Notes: generated by a model from the letters alone, not told the origin. A stretch of 64,000 nt of DNA from Oscillospiraceae bacterium (GCA_017991935.1 JAGOPP010000006.1:1-64000), one strand, 5' to 3'. Positions 51,542-60,682 are shown, numbered from the stretch's first letter. Numbers and translations are program-made.

Positions 51542-52023
51542 GCGAAAAGAACGTGGAAGGCCTTCTCAACGTATCCCTCGACAACCTAAAAGGCCTCGTG
51601 GATTCCAACTCCGTCATCGGCAGCCCGATCTGCACGCCGGACGGCACGACCATCATCCCAGTCTCCAAAGTCAGCTTCGGATTCGCGTCCGGCGGCTCCG
51701 ATTTCCCGACCAGCAGCCCAAAGGACATGTTTGGCGGCGGCAGCGGCGGCGGCGTGAGCATCAATCCGATCGCGTTTCTGGTCATCCGGGATAAGAGCGT
51801 CCGCCTGATCCAGATCGCGGATAAAAACAACATCCCGGAGCGGATCGCCAACATCGTGCCGGACGTGATCGACACGGTCTCCTCTCTGGTGAAGAAGAAG
51901 GACAAACCGGACGGCAAGGCCGACGAGGCCGCCGAGCCCCTCGCCGGGGAAGCGGCGGCGCAGGCCGCGCCGGAGAAAGCCGCGCCCGCGGAACCCGCAA
52001 AACCCGCAAAGCCCGCGAAATAA
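51538..52023 (+). CDS. gerW: GerW (YtfJ) family sporulation protein
   Basis: At 161 residues, the core (about 1-115) shows VSLDNLKGLVDSNSVIGSPICTPDGTTIIPVSKVSFGFASGG, a Gly-rich loop and the conserved VRLIQI...IPDVI-like end. GerW is needed for correct spore germination in Bacillus. The C-terminal 40 residues are a low-complexity Ala/Pro/Lys/Glu tail ending PAKPAKPAK, and a copy of this end lies behind the stop codon. Confidence 0.93.
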   Translation: MSEKNVEGLLNVSLDNLKGLVDSNSVIGSPICTPDGTTIIPVSKVSFGFASGGSDFPTSSPKDMFGGGSGGGVSINPIAFLVIRDKSVRLIQIADKNNIPERIANIVPDVIDTVSSLVKKKDKPDGKADEAAEPLAGEAAAQAAPEKAAPAEPAKPAKPAK

Positions 52024-52186
52024 AACCGGAAAACATGGCAGGATCAGCGTAAGCGCCTCCGCCGCCCGGCGAAGCCCGCAAAAACCGCGGCGCAAAATCT
52101 ATGGAACCCGCAAAGCCCGCGAAATAAAACCGGAAAACATGGCAGGATCAGCGTAAGCGCCTCCGCCGTCCGGCGAAGCCCGCAAA
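52001..52186 (+). repeat. Duplicated tail of gerW with 3' flank, 104-bp offset
   Basis: About 80 bases from 52001 (last codons of gerW, its stop and the spacer) recur from 52105 with few changes, between gerW and the dacF-like gene. The second copy has no start codon of its own for a protein. Confidence 0.92.
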
Positions 52187-52239
52187 CCCGCGGAATGAAA
52201 CGGCGCCCGGGAGCATAATTTTCCACGGGTGATGTATGT

Positions 52240-53346
52240 TTGAAAAAGCTGGCCGCGGGGTTCCTGTTTTTACTGACCGTGCTCGGTTTCTGCGCGGTGT
52301 CTTTTGCCGATTGCGGCGCCGCCGTGCTCATCGACGGGGCGACCGGCCGGGTCTTTTTTGAGCAGGGCAAGGACATAATCCTGCCCATGGCCAGCACCAC
52401 GAAGATCATGACGGCCCTCCTTGCGCTGGAAGAGGAGGACCTCGACCAATATTTTACGGTCAACAGCCGGGCGATCCGCGTGGAAGGCTCCTCGATGGGG
52501 CTGGAGGCGGGAGACCGGGTGACCTTGCGCGTCTTGGCGGCCGGGATGCTGCTCGCCTCCGGGAACGACGCGGCCAACGCCGCCGCGGTCCGGATCGCGG
52601 GCTCGGTGGAAGCCTTTTCCGTGCGTATGAACCTGCGCGCGGCCGAGATCGGGATGACGAATACCCATTTCGTCACGCCCTCCGGCCTCGACGACGAGGA
52701 GCATTATTCCACCGCCTACGATATGGCGCTGCTCGCGCGGGAGGCGCTCAAAAATCCGGACTTTGCCGCGATCTGCTCGCAGAGCTCGATGCGGGTGCGC
52801 TACGGGAATCCGCCCTACGACCGCTGGCTCGCGAACCACAACCGCCTGTTAAAGATGGTGGAGGGCGCGACCGGCGTCAAGACGGGTTTCACAAAAAAAT
52901 CGGGCCGCTGCCTCGTCTCCGCCGCGGAGAGAAACGGCGTCTCCCTGATCTGCGTGACGCTCCATTGTTCCGACGACTGGAATTATCACAAAGAGATCTA
53001 TGAGGAATACTTCGGCCTGCTGCGGGCGGAGGAGCTCTCCGGCTTTGTCGGGGGGATTCGGGTCCCCGTCGCCGGGTCGGTGGTCCCGTCGGTGCGGTGC
53101 GCCGTCAGGCCGGTGACCGCGGCCCTGATGGAGGGAGAACTCCAAAGGATCGAGGCGGCCGTCTTTCTCGAGCCGTTTCTGTTCGCGCCGGTGGAGGCCG
53201 GCGAGACGGTCGGCCGGGCGGTGTTTTCGCTGGATGGGCGGGAGGTCGCCGCCGCGGAGATCTATGCCGCGGAGGACGCCGCCACCGTCGTCGGAAAGCC
53301 GGGTTTCCCGGAATGGGTCCGGAGCCGGATCATCTCCATGTTTTGA
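52240..53346 (+). CDS. D-alanyl-D-alanine carboxypeptidase, DacF-like
   Basis: A TTG at 52240 gives 368 residues. A signal peptide (KKLAAGFLFLLTVLGFCAVSFA) precedes the S11 penicillin-binding fold: STTK (Ser52), SGN (Ser107) and KTGFTKKSG. The C-terminal beta-domain (PBP5_C-like) is also seen. It trims pentapeptides in peptidoglycan; with gerW beside it a role in spore cortex, as for DacF/DacB, is probable. Confidence 0.94.
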   Translation: MKKLAAGFLFLLTVLGFCAVSFADCGAAVLIDGATGRVFFEQGKDIILPMASTTKIMTALLALEEEDLDQYFTVNSRAIRVEGSSMGLEAGDRVTLRVLAAGMLLASGNDAANAAAVRIAGSVEAFSVRMNLRAAEIGMTNTHFVTPSGLDDEEHYSTAYDMALLAREALKNPDFAAICSQSSMRVRYGNPPYDRWLANHNRLLKMVEGATGVKTGFTKKSGRCLVSAAERNGVSLICVTLHCSDDWNYHKEIYEEYFGLLRAEELSGFVGGIRVPVAGSVVPSVRCAVRPVTAALMEGELQRIEAAVFLEPFLFAPVEAGETVGRAVFSLDGREVAAAEIYAAEDAATVVGKPGFPEWVRSRIISMF

Positions 53347-53550
53347 TTTTGGGCCTCGGCGGACGCCCAAGGGGGAGCGTTCCCCGAAGCCGCCATGCGT
53401 CCCGCGATAGGGCCGCCTTCAGAAAAACAGATAAGGACTCTCCCCGCGCGGGAGCGCGCCGAGGCCCGGAAAAAAGCCGGGCGGCGGTCGTTTCCGGTTT
53501 CGCGGGGCGGACCTAAAAATGAAATAAAAGCGATTGCTTGAGGATGAAAA

Positions 53551-54750
53551 ATGAGGGATACGAGGATACAAAAGGCGCTTTCCGACGCGGGATATACCTC
53601 CCGCCGGAAGGCGGAGGAACTGATCGCCGCCGGCAAGGTGACGGTCAACGGCCGGCCCGCCGAGATCGGCATGAAAGTGGACGTCAGAGCCGATCTGATC
53701 GCGGTGGAGGGGGAGGCCGTCCCGCTCGCGCAGAGCGATAAGCTCTGGTATATCGCGCTCAACAAGCCCAGAGGCTTCGTCACGACGACGTCGGACGATC
53801 TGGGCAGGAAATGCGTCACGGAGCTCGTGCAGGACATCTCGGCGCGGGTCTATCCGATCGGGCGCCTCGACCGCAGTAGCGAGGGCCTGCTGCTCTTTAC
53901 GAACGACGGAAATTTTGCCAACGAGATCATGCATCCGCGCAGTCAGGTGACAAAGACCTACCGCGTGACCGTGCGGGGCGAGGTGAGGGAAGAGAGCCTG
54001 ATCGAGCTGTGCGAGGGCGTGGAGATCGACACGGGCAAGACCCTTCCGGCGCAGGTCACGGTGCTGGAAAAAACACCCGAGCGCTCGGTTTTGCAGTTTG
54101 TCATCCGCGAGGGAAAAAACCGGGAGATCCGCAAGATGTGCGAGGCGGTCGGGCTCACGGTCATTCGCCTCAAGCGCACCGAGATCGGCGCGGTGAAGCT
54201 CGGCATGCTCCCGATCGGCAAATGGAGGGAGCTGACGAAGGAGGAACTGATCGGCCTCCGCGCGATCGCCAAGAAGGGAGAGGCCGCCTCCCATCAAAAA
54301 GAGATGGAGAGCGCCGGGAAGCGGGGCCATACGCACCCGTCCGGGAAACCGGCTCACGAAACCGGAGCATCCGCCCGCCCGCCGGAGAAATTCGAGCACC
54401 ATGCCGGGAAACCGGCTCATGGAGACGAGGCGTCTGCCCGCCCGTCCGGGAAACCTGCCCACGGAGGCGAGGCGTCCGCCCGCCCGCCGGAGAAATTCGA
54501 GCATCATGCCGGGAAACCGGCCCATGAAACCGGGACCTCCGCCCGCCCGCCGGAGAAATTCGAGCATCATGCCGGGAAACCGGCCCATGAAACCGGAACC
54601 TCCGCCCGCCCTCAGGAGAAATTCGAGCATCATGCCGGGAAACCCGCTCACGGAGGCGAATCGTCCGCCCGCCCGTCCGGAAAGCCGTCCGGGAAACCTG
54701 CAGGGAGGACCGGAGCGCCGGGCCATGGCTCCGCGAAGCCGAAAAAATGA
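53551..54750 (+). CDS. rluB: RsuA/RluB-type pseudouridine synthase with His-rich repeat tail
   Basis: Residues 1-240 are a standard enzyme of this group: S4 domain (RIQKALSDAGYTSRRKAEELIAAGKVTVNG), catalytic YPIGRLDRSSEGLLLFTNDG, and EGKNREIRKMCEAVG. Residues 241-399 are added: five copies of a SARPPEKFEHHAGKPAHETG(T/A)-type unit (274-371), one with a seven-residue deletion, then a Gly/Pro/Lys end. Each full unit has three His and net positive or neutral charge. The tail could bind RNA or metal. The enzyme target on 23S rRNA (RluB-type U2605) is inferred from family. Confidence 0.93.
   Translation: MRDTRIQKALSDAGYTSRRKAEELIAAGKVTVNGRPAEIGMKVDVRADLIAVEGEAVPLAQSDKLWYIALNKPRGFVTTTSDDLGRKCVTELVQDISARVYPIGRLDRSSEGLLLFTNDGNFANEIMHPRSQVTKTYRVTVRGEVREESLIELCEGVEIDTGKTLPAQVTVLEKTPERSVLQFVIREGKNREIRKMCEAVGLTVIRLKRTEIGAVKLGMLPIGKWRELTKEELIGLRAIAKKGEAASHQKEMESAGKRGHTHPSGKPAHETGASARPPEKFEHHAGKPAHGDEASARPSGKPAHGGEASARPPEKFEHHAGKPAHETGTSARPPEKFEHHAGKPAHETGTSARPQEKFEHHAGKPAHGGESSARPSGKPSGKPAGRTGAPGHGSAKPKK
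54370..54663 (+). repeat. 63-bp tandem repeats coding the His-rich tail
   Basis: Units lie at 54370-54432, 54433-54474 (shortened by 21 bases), 54475-54537, 54538-54600 and 54601-54663. The third and fourth are nearly identical in DNA, pointing to recent expansion. Confidence 0.92.
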
Positions 54751-54753
54751 AAA

Positions 54754-54783
54754 AAGATCCGGCTCCGCGCGGGGCCGGATCTT
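54754..54783 (+). terminator. Terminator of rluB
   Basis: AAGATCCGGC pairs with GCCGGATCTT directly after the stop codon. Confidence 0.82.
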
Positions 54784-54795
54784 CACTTAAAAAGC

Positions 54796-54830
54796 AAAAG
54801 CCCGGACTCAGAGAGCCCGGGCGTCTTTTT
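54796..54830 (-). terminator. Terminator of secG
   Basis: GCCCGG (54800-54805) pairs with CCGGGC (54817-54822); leftward it ends in a T-rich stretch. Confidence 0.7.
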
Positions 54831-54839
54831 GTCTAAAAA

Positions 54840-55082
54840 TTAAACGTACATGGAAACGGCGTAGGTGGCGATGGTCAGCACAAAGAAAACTCCGGCGAGG
54901 ATCTTCGTGTAGAGCACCAGCTTGGCCTCCGTGGAGCGGTTGCCGTCTTTGCTAAAATAGGTGTCTTGGCCGCCCAGCGCGGAGATGCCGCTCTTTTTGC
55001 TGCCCTGAAACAGGATGGCGATCGTGATCAGGATGCAGGTAATGATAAGAAGAATACTTCCGATTATTTCAAACGTAGACAT
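54840..55082 (-). CDS. secG: Preprotein translocase subunit SecG
   Basis: The 80-residue protein has two transmembrane helices (EIIGSILLIITCILITIAILFQ and LYTKILAGVFFVLTIATYAVSMYV) joined by the polar KKSGISALGGQDTYFSKDG loop typical of SecG. It stimulates SecYEA protein export. It has its own promoter and terminator; the usual rnr-smpB neighbours are absent. Confidence 0.94.
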   Translation of the reverse strand: MSTFEIIGSILLIITCILITIAILFQGSKKSGISALGGQDTYFSKDGNRSTEAKLVLYTKILAGVFFVLTIATYAVSMYV

Positions 55083-55115
55083 GTTTTGACCTCCGAACAG
55101 AAAGATAGCTTTACT

Positions 55116-55144
55116 ATAATATCACAGACGTCTCCGGTTTGCAA
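55116..55144 (-). promoter_or_regulatory. Promoter of secG
   Basis: On the minus strand TTGCAA (55144-55139), a 17-base spacer and TATTAT (55121-55116). Confidence 0.75.
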
Positions 55145-55309
55145 GGGAAATCCTTTTATAATAGAAGAAAAATGGCGAAAACTTCCTCGCATAGCCGTTT
55201 GGCCCTTGCGCAAACTGTTCCTGTCGGCCAAAGAACAAAAAACTGCGTTTGCCTTTGGAACAGTTTCACAGCGGCCGATGAAAACGGGTGCTCTTGTGCA
55301 TCCGTTTTT

Positions 55310-55600
55310 TTATACGAAATCCGGGACGTCCTCGATGTCGAATTCGCGGAAGCTGTCCTCATAATCGCCGGTCAGCATATCGCGCAGCATGCCCCTGCGG
55401 GGATAGAGAAGCTTAAAGGTGGAAAACAGCGCGACGCCGAGGATAAACGGCCAGATAAATTTCGCGATCTTTTTGCTGGAGAGGCCGAGCAGGAAGCCGA
55501 CGGCGAAGCTCGCGATCTTCAGAAAGAAGATATCCGTCAGGTCGAAATCGGCGGCGATGTCGGAGGCGCGGTCAAACCAGAGTCGGAAAAAGGTATGCAT
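55310..55600 (-). CDS. Hypothetical membrane protein downstream of parC
   Basis: The ATG at 55600 is preferred because AAAGGAGC stands seven bases before it, giving 96 residues. One or two hydrophobic segments (IFFLKIASFAVGFLLGL, IWPFILGVALFSTFKLLY) lie between a short N-terminal helix and an acidic C-terminus (DYEDSFREFDIEDVPDFV). It starts 15 bases after the parC-like gene and is probably co-transcribed. The family is unknown to me. Confidence 0.75.
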   Translation of the reverse strand: MHTFFRLWFDRASDIAADFDLTDIFFLKIASFAVGFLLGLSSKKIAKFIWPFILGVALFSTFKLLYPRRGMLRDMLTGDYEDSFREFDIEDVPDFV

Positions 55601-55614
55601 GAAAACAGCTCCTT

Positions 55615-57876
55615 TCATTGATCGGAAATGGGTTCGTTGATAAGACGGATCTGCTGAAACGTATCGCCCTCTTTGGGAAGCGTTCCCGCGGCGGGGAGAT
55701 TTCTGGTGCGGAAGCGGTGCGCGTTTTCCAGCATGGCGCCCTCAAAGGCGCGGACATTCTCCAAGACGACGTTCTTTTTGAGCGTCATGACGGCCACGCC
55801 CTGCGTATCTCTCGCCGCTTTGGGCGGGATGGCGCCGGAGTGGACGAGCAGGAGCCTGCCCGCGCTCGAGCGGAGCAGGAACTCCCGGTCCTCCCCGATG
55901 CAGAAGCAGGCGGCCAGCGGCGACTTGTCGCAGTAGGCCCCGACCAGACGTTTCCGCCTCGTCTTCGTTTCGTAGGAGGAGAGCGGAACCTTCGCGGCTT
56001 TGCCGTTCTGATAGAAAAATAACATATAAGCGGCCTGTTCGTCAAGTACCGCCATGCGAAGCGCGTTTTCGCCGTCGTCGAAGCCGAGCTTCGCCGGGAT
56101 GTAGTCGCCCATCACGCTTGCCTTCGTGTCGTCGAAATCGGCGGCGCAGGCCTTATATACCTGCGCCCGGTCGCTGAAAAACAGCAGATTCACCGCGTTT
56201 CTGGACTCCGTGACCGAGAGGATCTCGTCGCCCTCCTTGAGCTTCTGCTCGCCGGACATGCGCAGCGACTGCGGCGTGATCTTTTTGAAATACCCTTCGC
56301 TTGTAAAAAATAGTGTAACCGGATAATCGGAGACCGATTCCTCTTCCGGCGCCTCCGGCCCCTCGGATCCATAAGAAATTTCGCTGCGGCGCGGCTGGCC
56401 GTATTTTTTGACGACCTCTTTGAGCTCGTCGACGATGATCTGGTCGATCTTCTTCGGGTCGGCAAGGACGCCCTCGAGCTCGGCGATCCCGCCCAGCAGG
56501 TCGGCGATATCGGCGGTGCGCTTGAGGAGATACTCTCGGTTCAGGTGGCGCAGCTTGATCTCCGCCACGTAATCCGCCTGAATCTGGTCGATGCCGAAGC
56601 CGATCATCAGGTTCGGGACGACCTCGCTCTCGCTGTCCGTCTCGCGGATGATTCGGATGGCCTTGTCGATGTTGAGCAGGATTTTTTCGAGGCCGCGCAG
56701 CAGGTGCAGCTTCTCTTTTTTTCCATTGAGGTCGAAGTAGGCCCTGCGCTTGACGCACTCCTCCCGGAAGGCCACCCATTCGAGCAGCAGCTCCCGCACG
56801 CCGAGCACCCTCGGCGCGCCCGCGATCAGCACGTTGAAGTTGGCCGCGAAGGGGTCCTCCAGCGGCGTCATGCGATAGAGCTTTTGCATCAGCGCGTCCG
56901 GGTCGGCGCCGCGCTTGATGTCGATGGCAAGCTTCAGGCCGGAGAGATCGGTCTCGTCCCGCAGATCGGCGATCTCGGTGATCTTGCGCGCCTTGACGAG
57001 CTCGACGATCTTATCCATGATCGCCTCGACGGTCGTGGTGGCCGGGATCTCGGTGACTTCGATCGTATGATTCTTTTCGTCGTAGCGGTATTTGGAGCGG
57101 ACCCGGATGGAGCCGCGCCCGGTCTCGTAAATTTTTTCGAGCTCGTTACGGTCAAAGAGGATGGTGCCGCCGCCCGCGAAATCCGGGGCCGGGAGCGTGG
57201 AAAAGAGGTCGTGCTTCGGGTCTTTGATCAAATGGATGGTTGTCTCGCAGACCTCCGAGAGACGGAACGGGCAGATCTGGGAGGCCATGCCGACCGCGAT
57301 GCCGACGTTGAAGTTGACGAGCACCGACGGAAACGTGACCGGCAGCAGCGAGGGCTCCTTCTGCGTGTTGTCGTAGTTGTCGACAAAATCGACCGTGTCC
57401 TTGTCGATGTCGCGGAAGAGCTCGGCGGAGATCTTGTCCAGCCTCGCCTCCGTGTAACGGGAGGCCGCGCAGACCATGTTTCTGGAGTAGGCCTTGCCGA
57501 AGTTGCCCTTGGAATCCACCCACGGGTGAAGCAGCGCCGCGTAGCCCTTGGACATGCGGACCATGGTGTCGTAGATCGCCATGTCGCCGTGCGGGTTGAG
57601 CTTCATGGTCTGGCCGACGATGTTGGCCGATTTCGTCCGCTCGCCGCCCTGCAAGCCCATTTTATACATCGTATAGAGCAGCTTGCGGTGGCTGGGCTTG
57701 AAGCCGTCGATCTCCGGGATCGCGCGGCTGACGATGACGCTCATCGCGTAGGGCATATAGTTGACTTCCAGCGCGTCGACGATCGGCTGATCCCGCACAA
57801 CGCCGGCGTTCTCAAAGGGCGCGGCTTTTATGGAATTTTTCGGGATTTCCGGTTCTTTCTTCTTTCTGGTAGCCAT
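55615..57876 (-). CDS. parC: Type IIA topoisomerase subunit A (ParC-like)
   Basis: The 753-residue protein has a winged-helix domain with MPYAMSVIVSRAIPEIDGFKPSHRKLLYTMYKMGL, catalytic Tyr141 in AASRYTEARL, GIAVGMASQICPF and the coiled-coil arm. The C-terminal beta-pinwheel is divergent (DEILSVTESRNAVNLLFFSDR, KRLVGAYCDK) and no GyrA box is visible, which points to ParC rather than GyrA. The partner subunit B gene is not in the window. The exact enzyme cannot be settled without it. Confidence 0.88.
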   Translation of the reverse strand: MATRKKKEPEIPKNSIKAAPFENAGVVRDQPIVDALEVNYMPYAMSVIVSRAIPEIDGFKPSHRKLLYTMYKMGLQGGERTKSANIVGQTMKLNPHGDMAIYDTMVRMSKGYAALLHPWVDSKGNFGKAYSRNMVCAASRYTEARLDKISAELFRDIDKDTVDFVDNYDNTQKEPSLLPVTFPSVLVNFNVGIAVGMASQICPFRLSEVCETTIHLIKDPKHDLFSTLPAPDFAGGGTILFDRNELEKIYETGRGSIRVRSKYRYDEKNHTIEVTEIPATTTVEAIMDKIVELVKARKITEIADLRDETDLSGLKLAIDIKRGADPDALMQKLYRMTPLEDPFAANFNVLIAGAPRVLGVRELLLEWVAFREECVKRRAYFDLNGKKEKLHLLRGLEKILLNIDKAIRIIRETDSESEVVPNLMIGFGIDQIQADYVAEIKLRHLNREYLLKRTADIADLLGGIAELEGVLADPKKIDQIIVDELKEVVKKYGQPRRSEISYGSEGPEAPEEESVSDYPVTLFFTSEGYFKKITPQSLRMSGEQKLKEGDEILSVTESRNAVNLLFFSDRAQVYKACAADFDDTKASVMGDYIPAKLGFDDGENALRMAVLDEQAAYMLFFYQNGKAAKVPLSSYETKTRRKRLVGAYCDKSPLAACFCIGEDREFLLRSSAGRLLLVHSGAIPPKAARDTQGVAVMTLKKNVVLENVRAFEGAMLENAHRFRTRNLPAAGTLPKEGDTFQQIRLINEPISDQ

Positions 57877-57896
57877 AGTTCTCCTTGACGCTTCGC

Positions 57897-58382
57897 TTAT
57901 TTATGATATTTGCCGCCGGAGGCGATCTGAAACGCCCGGTAGATCTGCTCCAGCAGCAGGATTCTCGAAAGTTGGTGGGGGAAGGTCATGCGGGAGAGCG
58001 AAAGTTTGAGCGCCGCCCGGCTTTTTACCGCCTCGGAGAGGCCGTAGGAGCCCCCGATCACAAAGCAGAGCTCGCTCCCGGTTTCACTCGCCATCATGGA
58101 GGCGAGCTTCTCGGAAAACGCCTCGGAAGAGAAGGTCTCCCCCTCGATGCACAAGGCGGCGACCATGGCGTTCTTCGGGAGCTTCGCCATGAGGCGCGCC
58201 CCCTCGGCCTCGACCGTACGCGCGATCTCGGCGGGGGAGGGGTTCTCCGGCAGGCGCTCCTCGGACATCTCGAAGATTTTTAGGTTGCAGAACGCGGAGA
58301 GGCGCTTCGCGTATTCGGCGGCGGCCTCCCGCAGGTAAGTTTCTTTTAAATTTCCCACGCAGAGGATCGTAATGGTTCTCAT
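57897..58382 (-). CDS. rlmH: 23S rRNA m3-pseudouridine-1915 methyltransferase RlmH
   Basis: The 161-residue SPOUT methyltransferase shows ITILCVGNLKETYLREAAAEYAKRL at the start and LCFVIGGSYGLSEAVKSRA and LSLSRMTFPHQLSRILLLEQIYRAFQIASGGKYHK at the C-terminal knot. It methylates pseudouridine 1915 in 23S rRNA helix 69. It lies next to the WalJ-like hydrolase, a common Firmicutes neighbourhood. Confidence 0.97.
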   Translation of the reverse strand: MRTITILCVGNLKETYLREAAAEYAKRLSAFCNLKIFEMSEERLPENPSPAEIARTVEAEGARLMAKLPKNAMVAALCIEGETFSSEAFSEKLASMMASETGSELCFVIGGSYGLSEAVKSRAALKLSLSRMTFPHQLSRILLLEQIYRAFQIASGGKYHK

Positions 58383-58542
58383 CGTTTTTTCCCTTACTGA
58401 CGCGCCGGATGTTCCGGCGGGGCGGCCCCGCGGCGACCGATCGGGCGGTCTTTGGATGCGCGGCCCCCGCGAATCTTCGGAAAAGGGGGCCTTTGGCGAT
58501 AAGGTTTCCCGGCGGTTTCCCGACTGTCCGGCTCCGGCGACC

Positions 58543-59334
58543 TTACAGCAGCACCGTCTCGGAGGCGACGCTCCGGGGCGCCGTGAAGATCGTGTAGTCC
58601 CGCTCCCGCATGATGCCCGCGAGCGAGAGCTCGGCGATTGAGGTTTCGAGCGCGAGCTCCGGGTAGTTGTTGTCCTTGCTCAGGTGGGCGAGGATGATCC
58701 GCGTTGTGCCGCTATGCACAAGATCCGGGAGCGCCGAGGCGCAGTCCGCGTTCGAGAGATGCCCCTGCGGGCCCTCGATGCGCCGCTTGAGGGGATAGGG
58801 ATACCGCCCGTTTTGCAGCATCATCAGGTCGTAGTTGGACTCCATGAGCACGAGGTCGCTTTTCGGCAGATGCTCGAGCGCCTCCTCCGTGAGATAGCCG
58901 GTGTCGGTGCAGACCGTGACCTTCCGCTCGTCCGCCGTGGCGATGCTGAAACCGAGGCTGCCCACGCTGTCGTGGGACGTGCGAAACGGCGAGACCATCA
59001 TTCCGGCGGCGAGAAAGCCGCCCGGATCGGCCGGGCGCAGATCCGTCTCCGGCGGCACACAGCCCCTCCCGGCGAGGAAGTCGAGCACCTTCTCCGAGGC
59101 GTAGACCGGCAGGCGGTATTTTTTCAAAAAGCTCTCCAGACCGTGGATATGGTCGGTGTGCTCGTGCGTGATCAGGATCCCGGCGAGGGACTGCGGATCG
59201 ACGCCTTTCTCCTCGAGGGCGGAGAGGATGATGCGGCAGCTAAGGCCGCAGTCGATCAGGATTCCCGTCCCGCCGGAGCCGAGATAATAGCAGTTTCCGG
59301 AACTGGAGCTCGCAACCGTAAAAAATTTTGCCAT
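58543..59334 (-). CDS. MBL-fold hydrolase, YycJ/WalJ-like
   Basis: The 263-residue metallo-beta-lactamase-fold protein begins ASSSSGNCYYLGSGGTGILIDCGLS, has the HEHTDH zinc motif, SHDSVGSLGFSI, TDTGYL, and MESNYDLMMLQNGRYPYPLKRRI. It matches YycJ/WalJ, usually encoded with the WalRK system and rlmH and proposed to act in DNA repair or cell-wall coordination. WalRK is not here. A 160-base gap to rlmH shows no gene. Confidence 0.92.
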   Translation of the reverse strand: MAKFFTVASSSSGNCYYLGSGGTGILIDCGLSCRIILSALEEKGVDPQSLAGILITHEHTDHIHGLESFLKKYRLPVYASEKVLDFLAGRGCVPPETDLRPADPGGFLAAGMMVSPFRTSHDSVGSLGFSIATADERKVTVCTDTGYLTEEALEHLPKSDLVLMESNYDLMMLQNGRYPYPLKRRIEGPQGHLSNADCASALPDLVHSGTTRIILAHLSKDNNYPELALETSIAELSLAGIMRERDYTIFTAPRSVASETVLL

Positions 59335-59395
59335 TTGACCTCCGAAAAATAAGAAACGGAGCTGCTTTTGCTGGAAAAACGCTCCGTGTACTCTG

Positions 59396-60682
59396 TCAGC
59401 ACATATAGGATGGGCCGCCGTCCGGCACGGAAACCCGCTGGATATTTGCGCCGAGGCTGCGCAGCTTCTCCACCAAATTGGTGTAGCCCCGCTCGATGTG
59501 GTGGATCTCGTCGATCTCCGTCTTGCCGCACGCGGCGAGCCCGGCGATCACCAAGGCGGCGCCGGCCCGCAGGTCGGAGGCCCGCACCGAGGCGCCGGAC
59601 AGGCTGGGGACGCCCTGCACGACCGCGACCTTTCCGTCCACGGAGATAGAGGCGCCCATGCGGCACAGCTCGGAGATGTATTTGAAGCGGTTGTCCCAGA
59701 CGCCCTCGGTGACGATGCTGGTGCCCTCCGCGAGGGAGAGCAGCGTCGTCATCTGGGGCTGCATGTCGGTCGGGAAACCGGGGTAGGGCATGGTCTTGAC
59801 GTTGACGTGCTGAAAAGTGTCCACGTCGCCGGAGACGCGGATGGAGTCGTCGTACTCCACGACGGAGACGCCCGTCTTGACCAGCTTCTCCGTGATGGCC
59901 TCCAAGTGCTTCGGGATGACGTTGCGGATCAGGACGTTCCCCTTGGTGGCGGCGGCGGCGATCATATAGGTGCCGGCCTCGATCTGATCCGGGATGATCG
60001 AGTAATTCGCGCCGTGGAGCTGCTCCATGCCGTGGATTTTGATCACGTCGGTGCCCGCGCCGCGGATGTCCGCGCCGAGGGAGTTGAGAAAGTTCGCGAG
60101 ATCGACGATGTGCGGCTCCTTGGCCACGTTCTCGAGGATTGTAAGGCCCTTTGCCTTTACAGCAGCGAGCATGACGTTGATGGTCGCGCCGACGGAGACG
60201 ACGTCGAAATAGATGTGCCCCCCGACGAGATTCTCGGCCTTGATGCCGACAAAGCCGTGCCCGATGTTGACGGCGGCGCCCAGCGCCTCAAATCCCTTGA
60301 TGTGCTGGTCGATCGGGCGGACGCCGAGGTCGCATCCGCCGGGCAGGGGAACGTCGGCCTCGCCGAAGCGCCCCATCAGCGCGCCGAGAAAATAATAGGA
60401 GGCCCGGAGCTGGCGGGCGAGCTCCTCCGGCACCTTGTGGGAGCACAGGTCGCTCGTATCGATAAAGACGGAGGTGCCGCTGACGGGGCGAACCGTCGCG
60501 CCCATAATGGTCAGGATTTCAAAGAGGTGATCGACATCGCTGATTTCGGGAATATTTTCAAGGAGACAGGGCCCCTGCGCAAGAATGGTTGCCGGGATAA
60601 TGGCGACGGCGGCATTTTTTGCCCCGCTGACGGTGACTTCCCCGCAAAGCGGTTTTCCGCCGTTGATGACATATTTCTCCAA
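59396..60682 (-). CDS. murA: UDP-N-acetylglucosamine 1-carboxyvinyltransferase
   Basis: The 428-residue EPSP-synthase-fold enzyme starts wall precursor synthesis by adding enolpyruvate to UDP-GlcNAc. Motifs are GEVTVSGAKNAAVAIIPATILA, catalytic Cys117 in VPLPGGCDLGVRPIDQHIKG (the fosfomycin target residue), YPGFPTDMQPQMTTLL and DLRAGAALVIAGLAACGKTEI. GGAG precedes the ATG. Its start is 61 bases upstream of the next gene's end run. Confidence 0.97.
   Translation of the reverse strand: MEKYVINGGKPLCGEVTVSGAKNAAVAIIPATILAQGPCLLENIPEISDVDHLFEILTIMGATVRPVSGTSVFIDTSDLCSHKVPEELARQLRASYYFLGALMGRFGEADVPLPGGCDLGVRPIDQHIKGFEALGAAVNIGHGFVGIKAENLVGGHIYFDVVSVGATINVMLAAVKAKGLTILENVAKEPHIVDLANFLNSLGADIRGAGTDVIKIHGMEQLHGANYSIIPDQIEAGTYMIAAAATKGNVLIRNVIPKHLEAITEKLVKTGVSVVEYDDSIRVSGDVDTFQHVNVKTMPYPGFPTDMQPQMTTLLSLAEGTSIVTEGVWDNRFKYISELCRMGASISVDGKVAVVQGVPSLSGASVRASDLRAGAALVIAGLAACGKTEIDEIHHIERGYTNLVEKLRSLGANIQRVSVPDGGPSYMC

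Noticed and set aside
54370..54663. CRISPR array
   Set aside because: The repeats are contiguous in-frame coding units without spacers.
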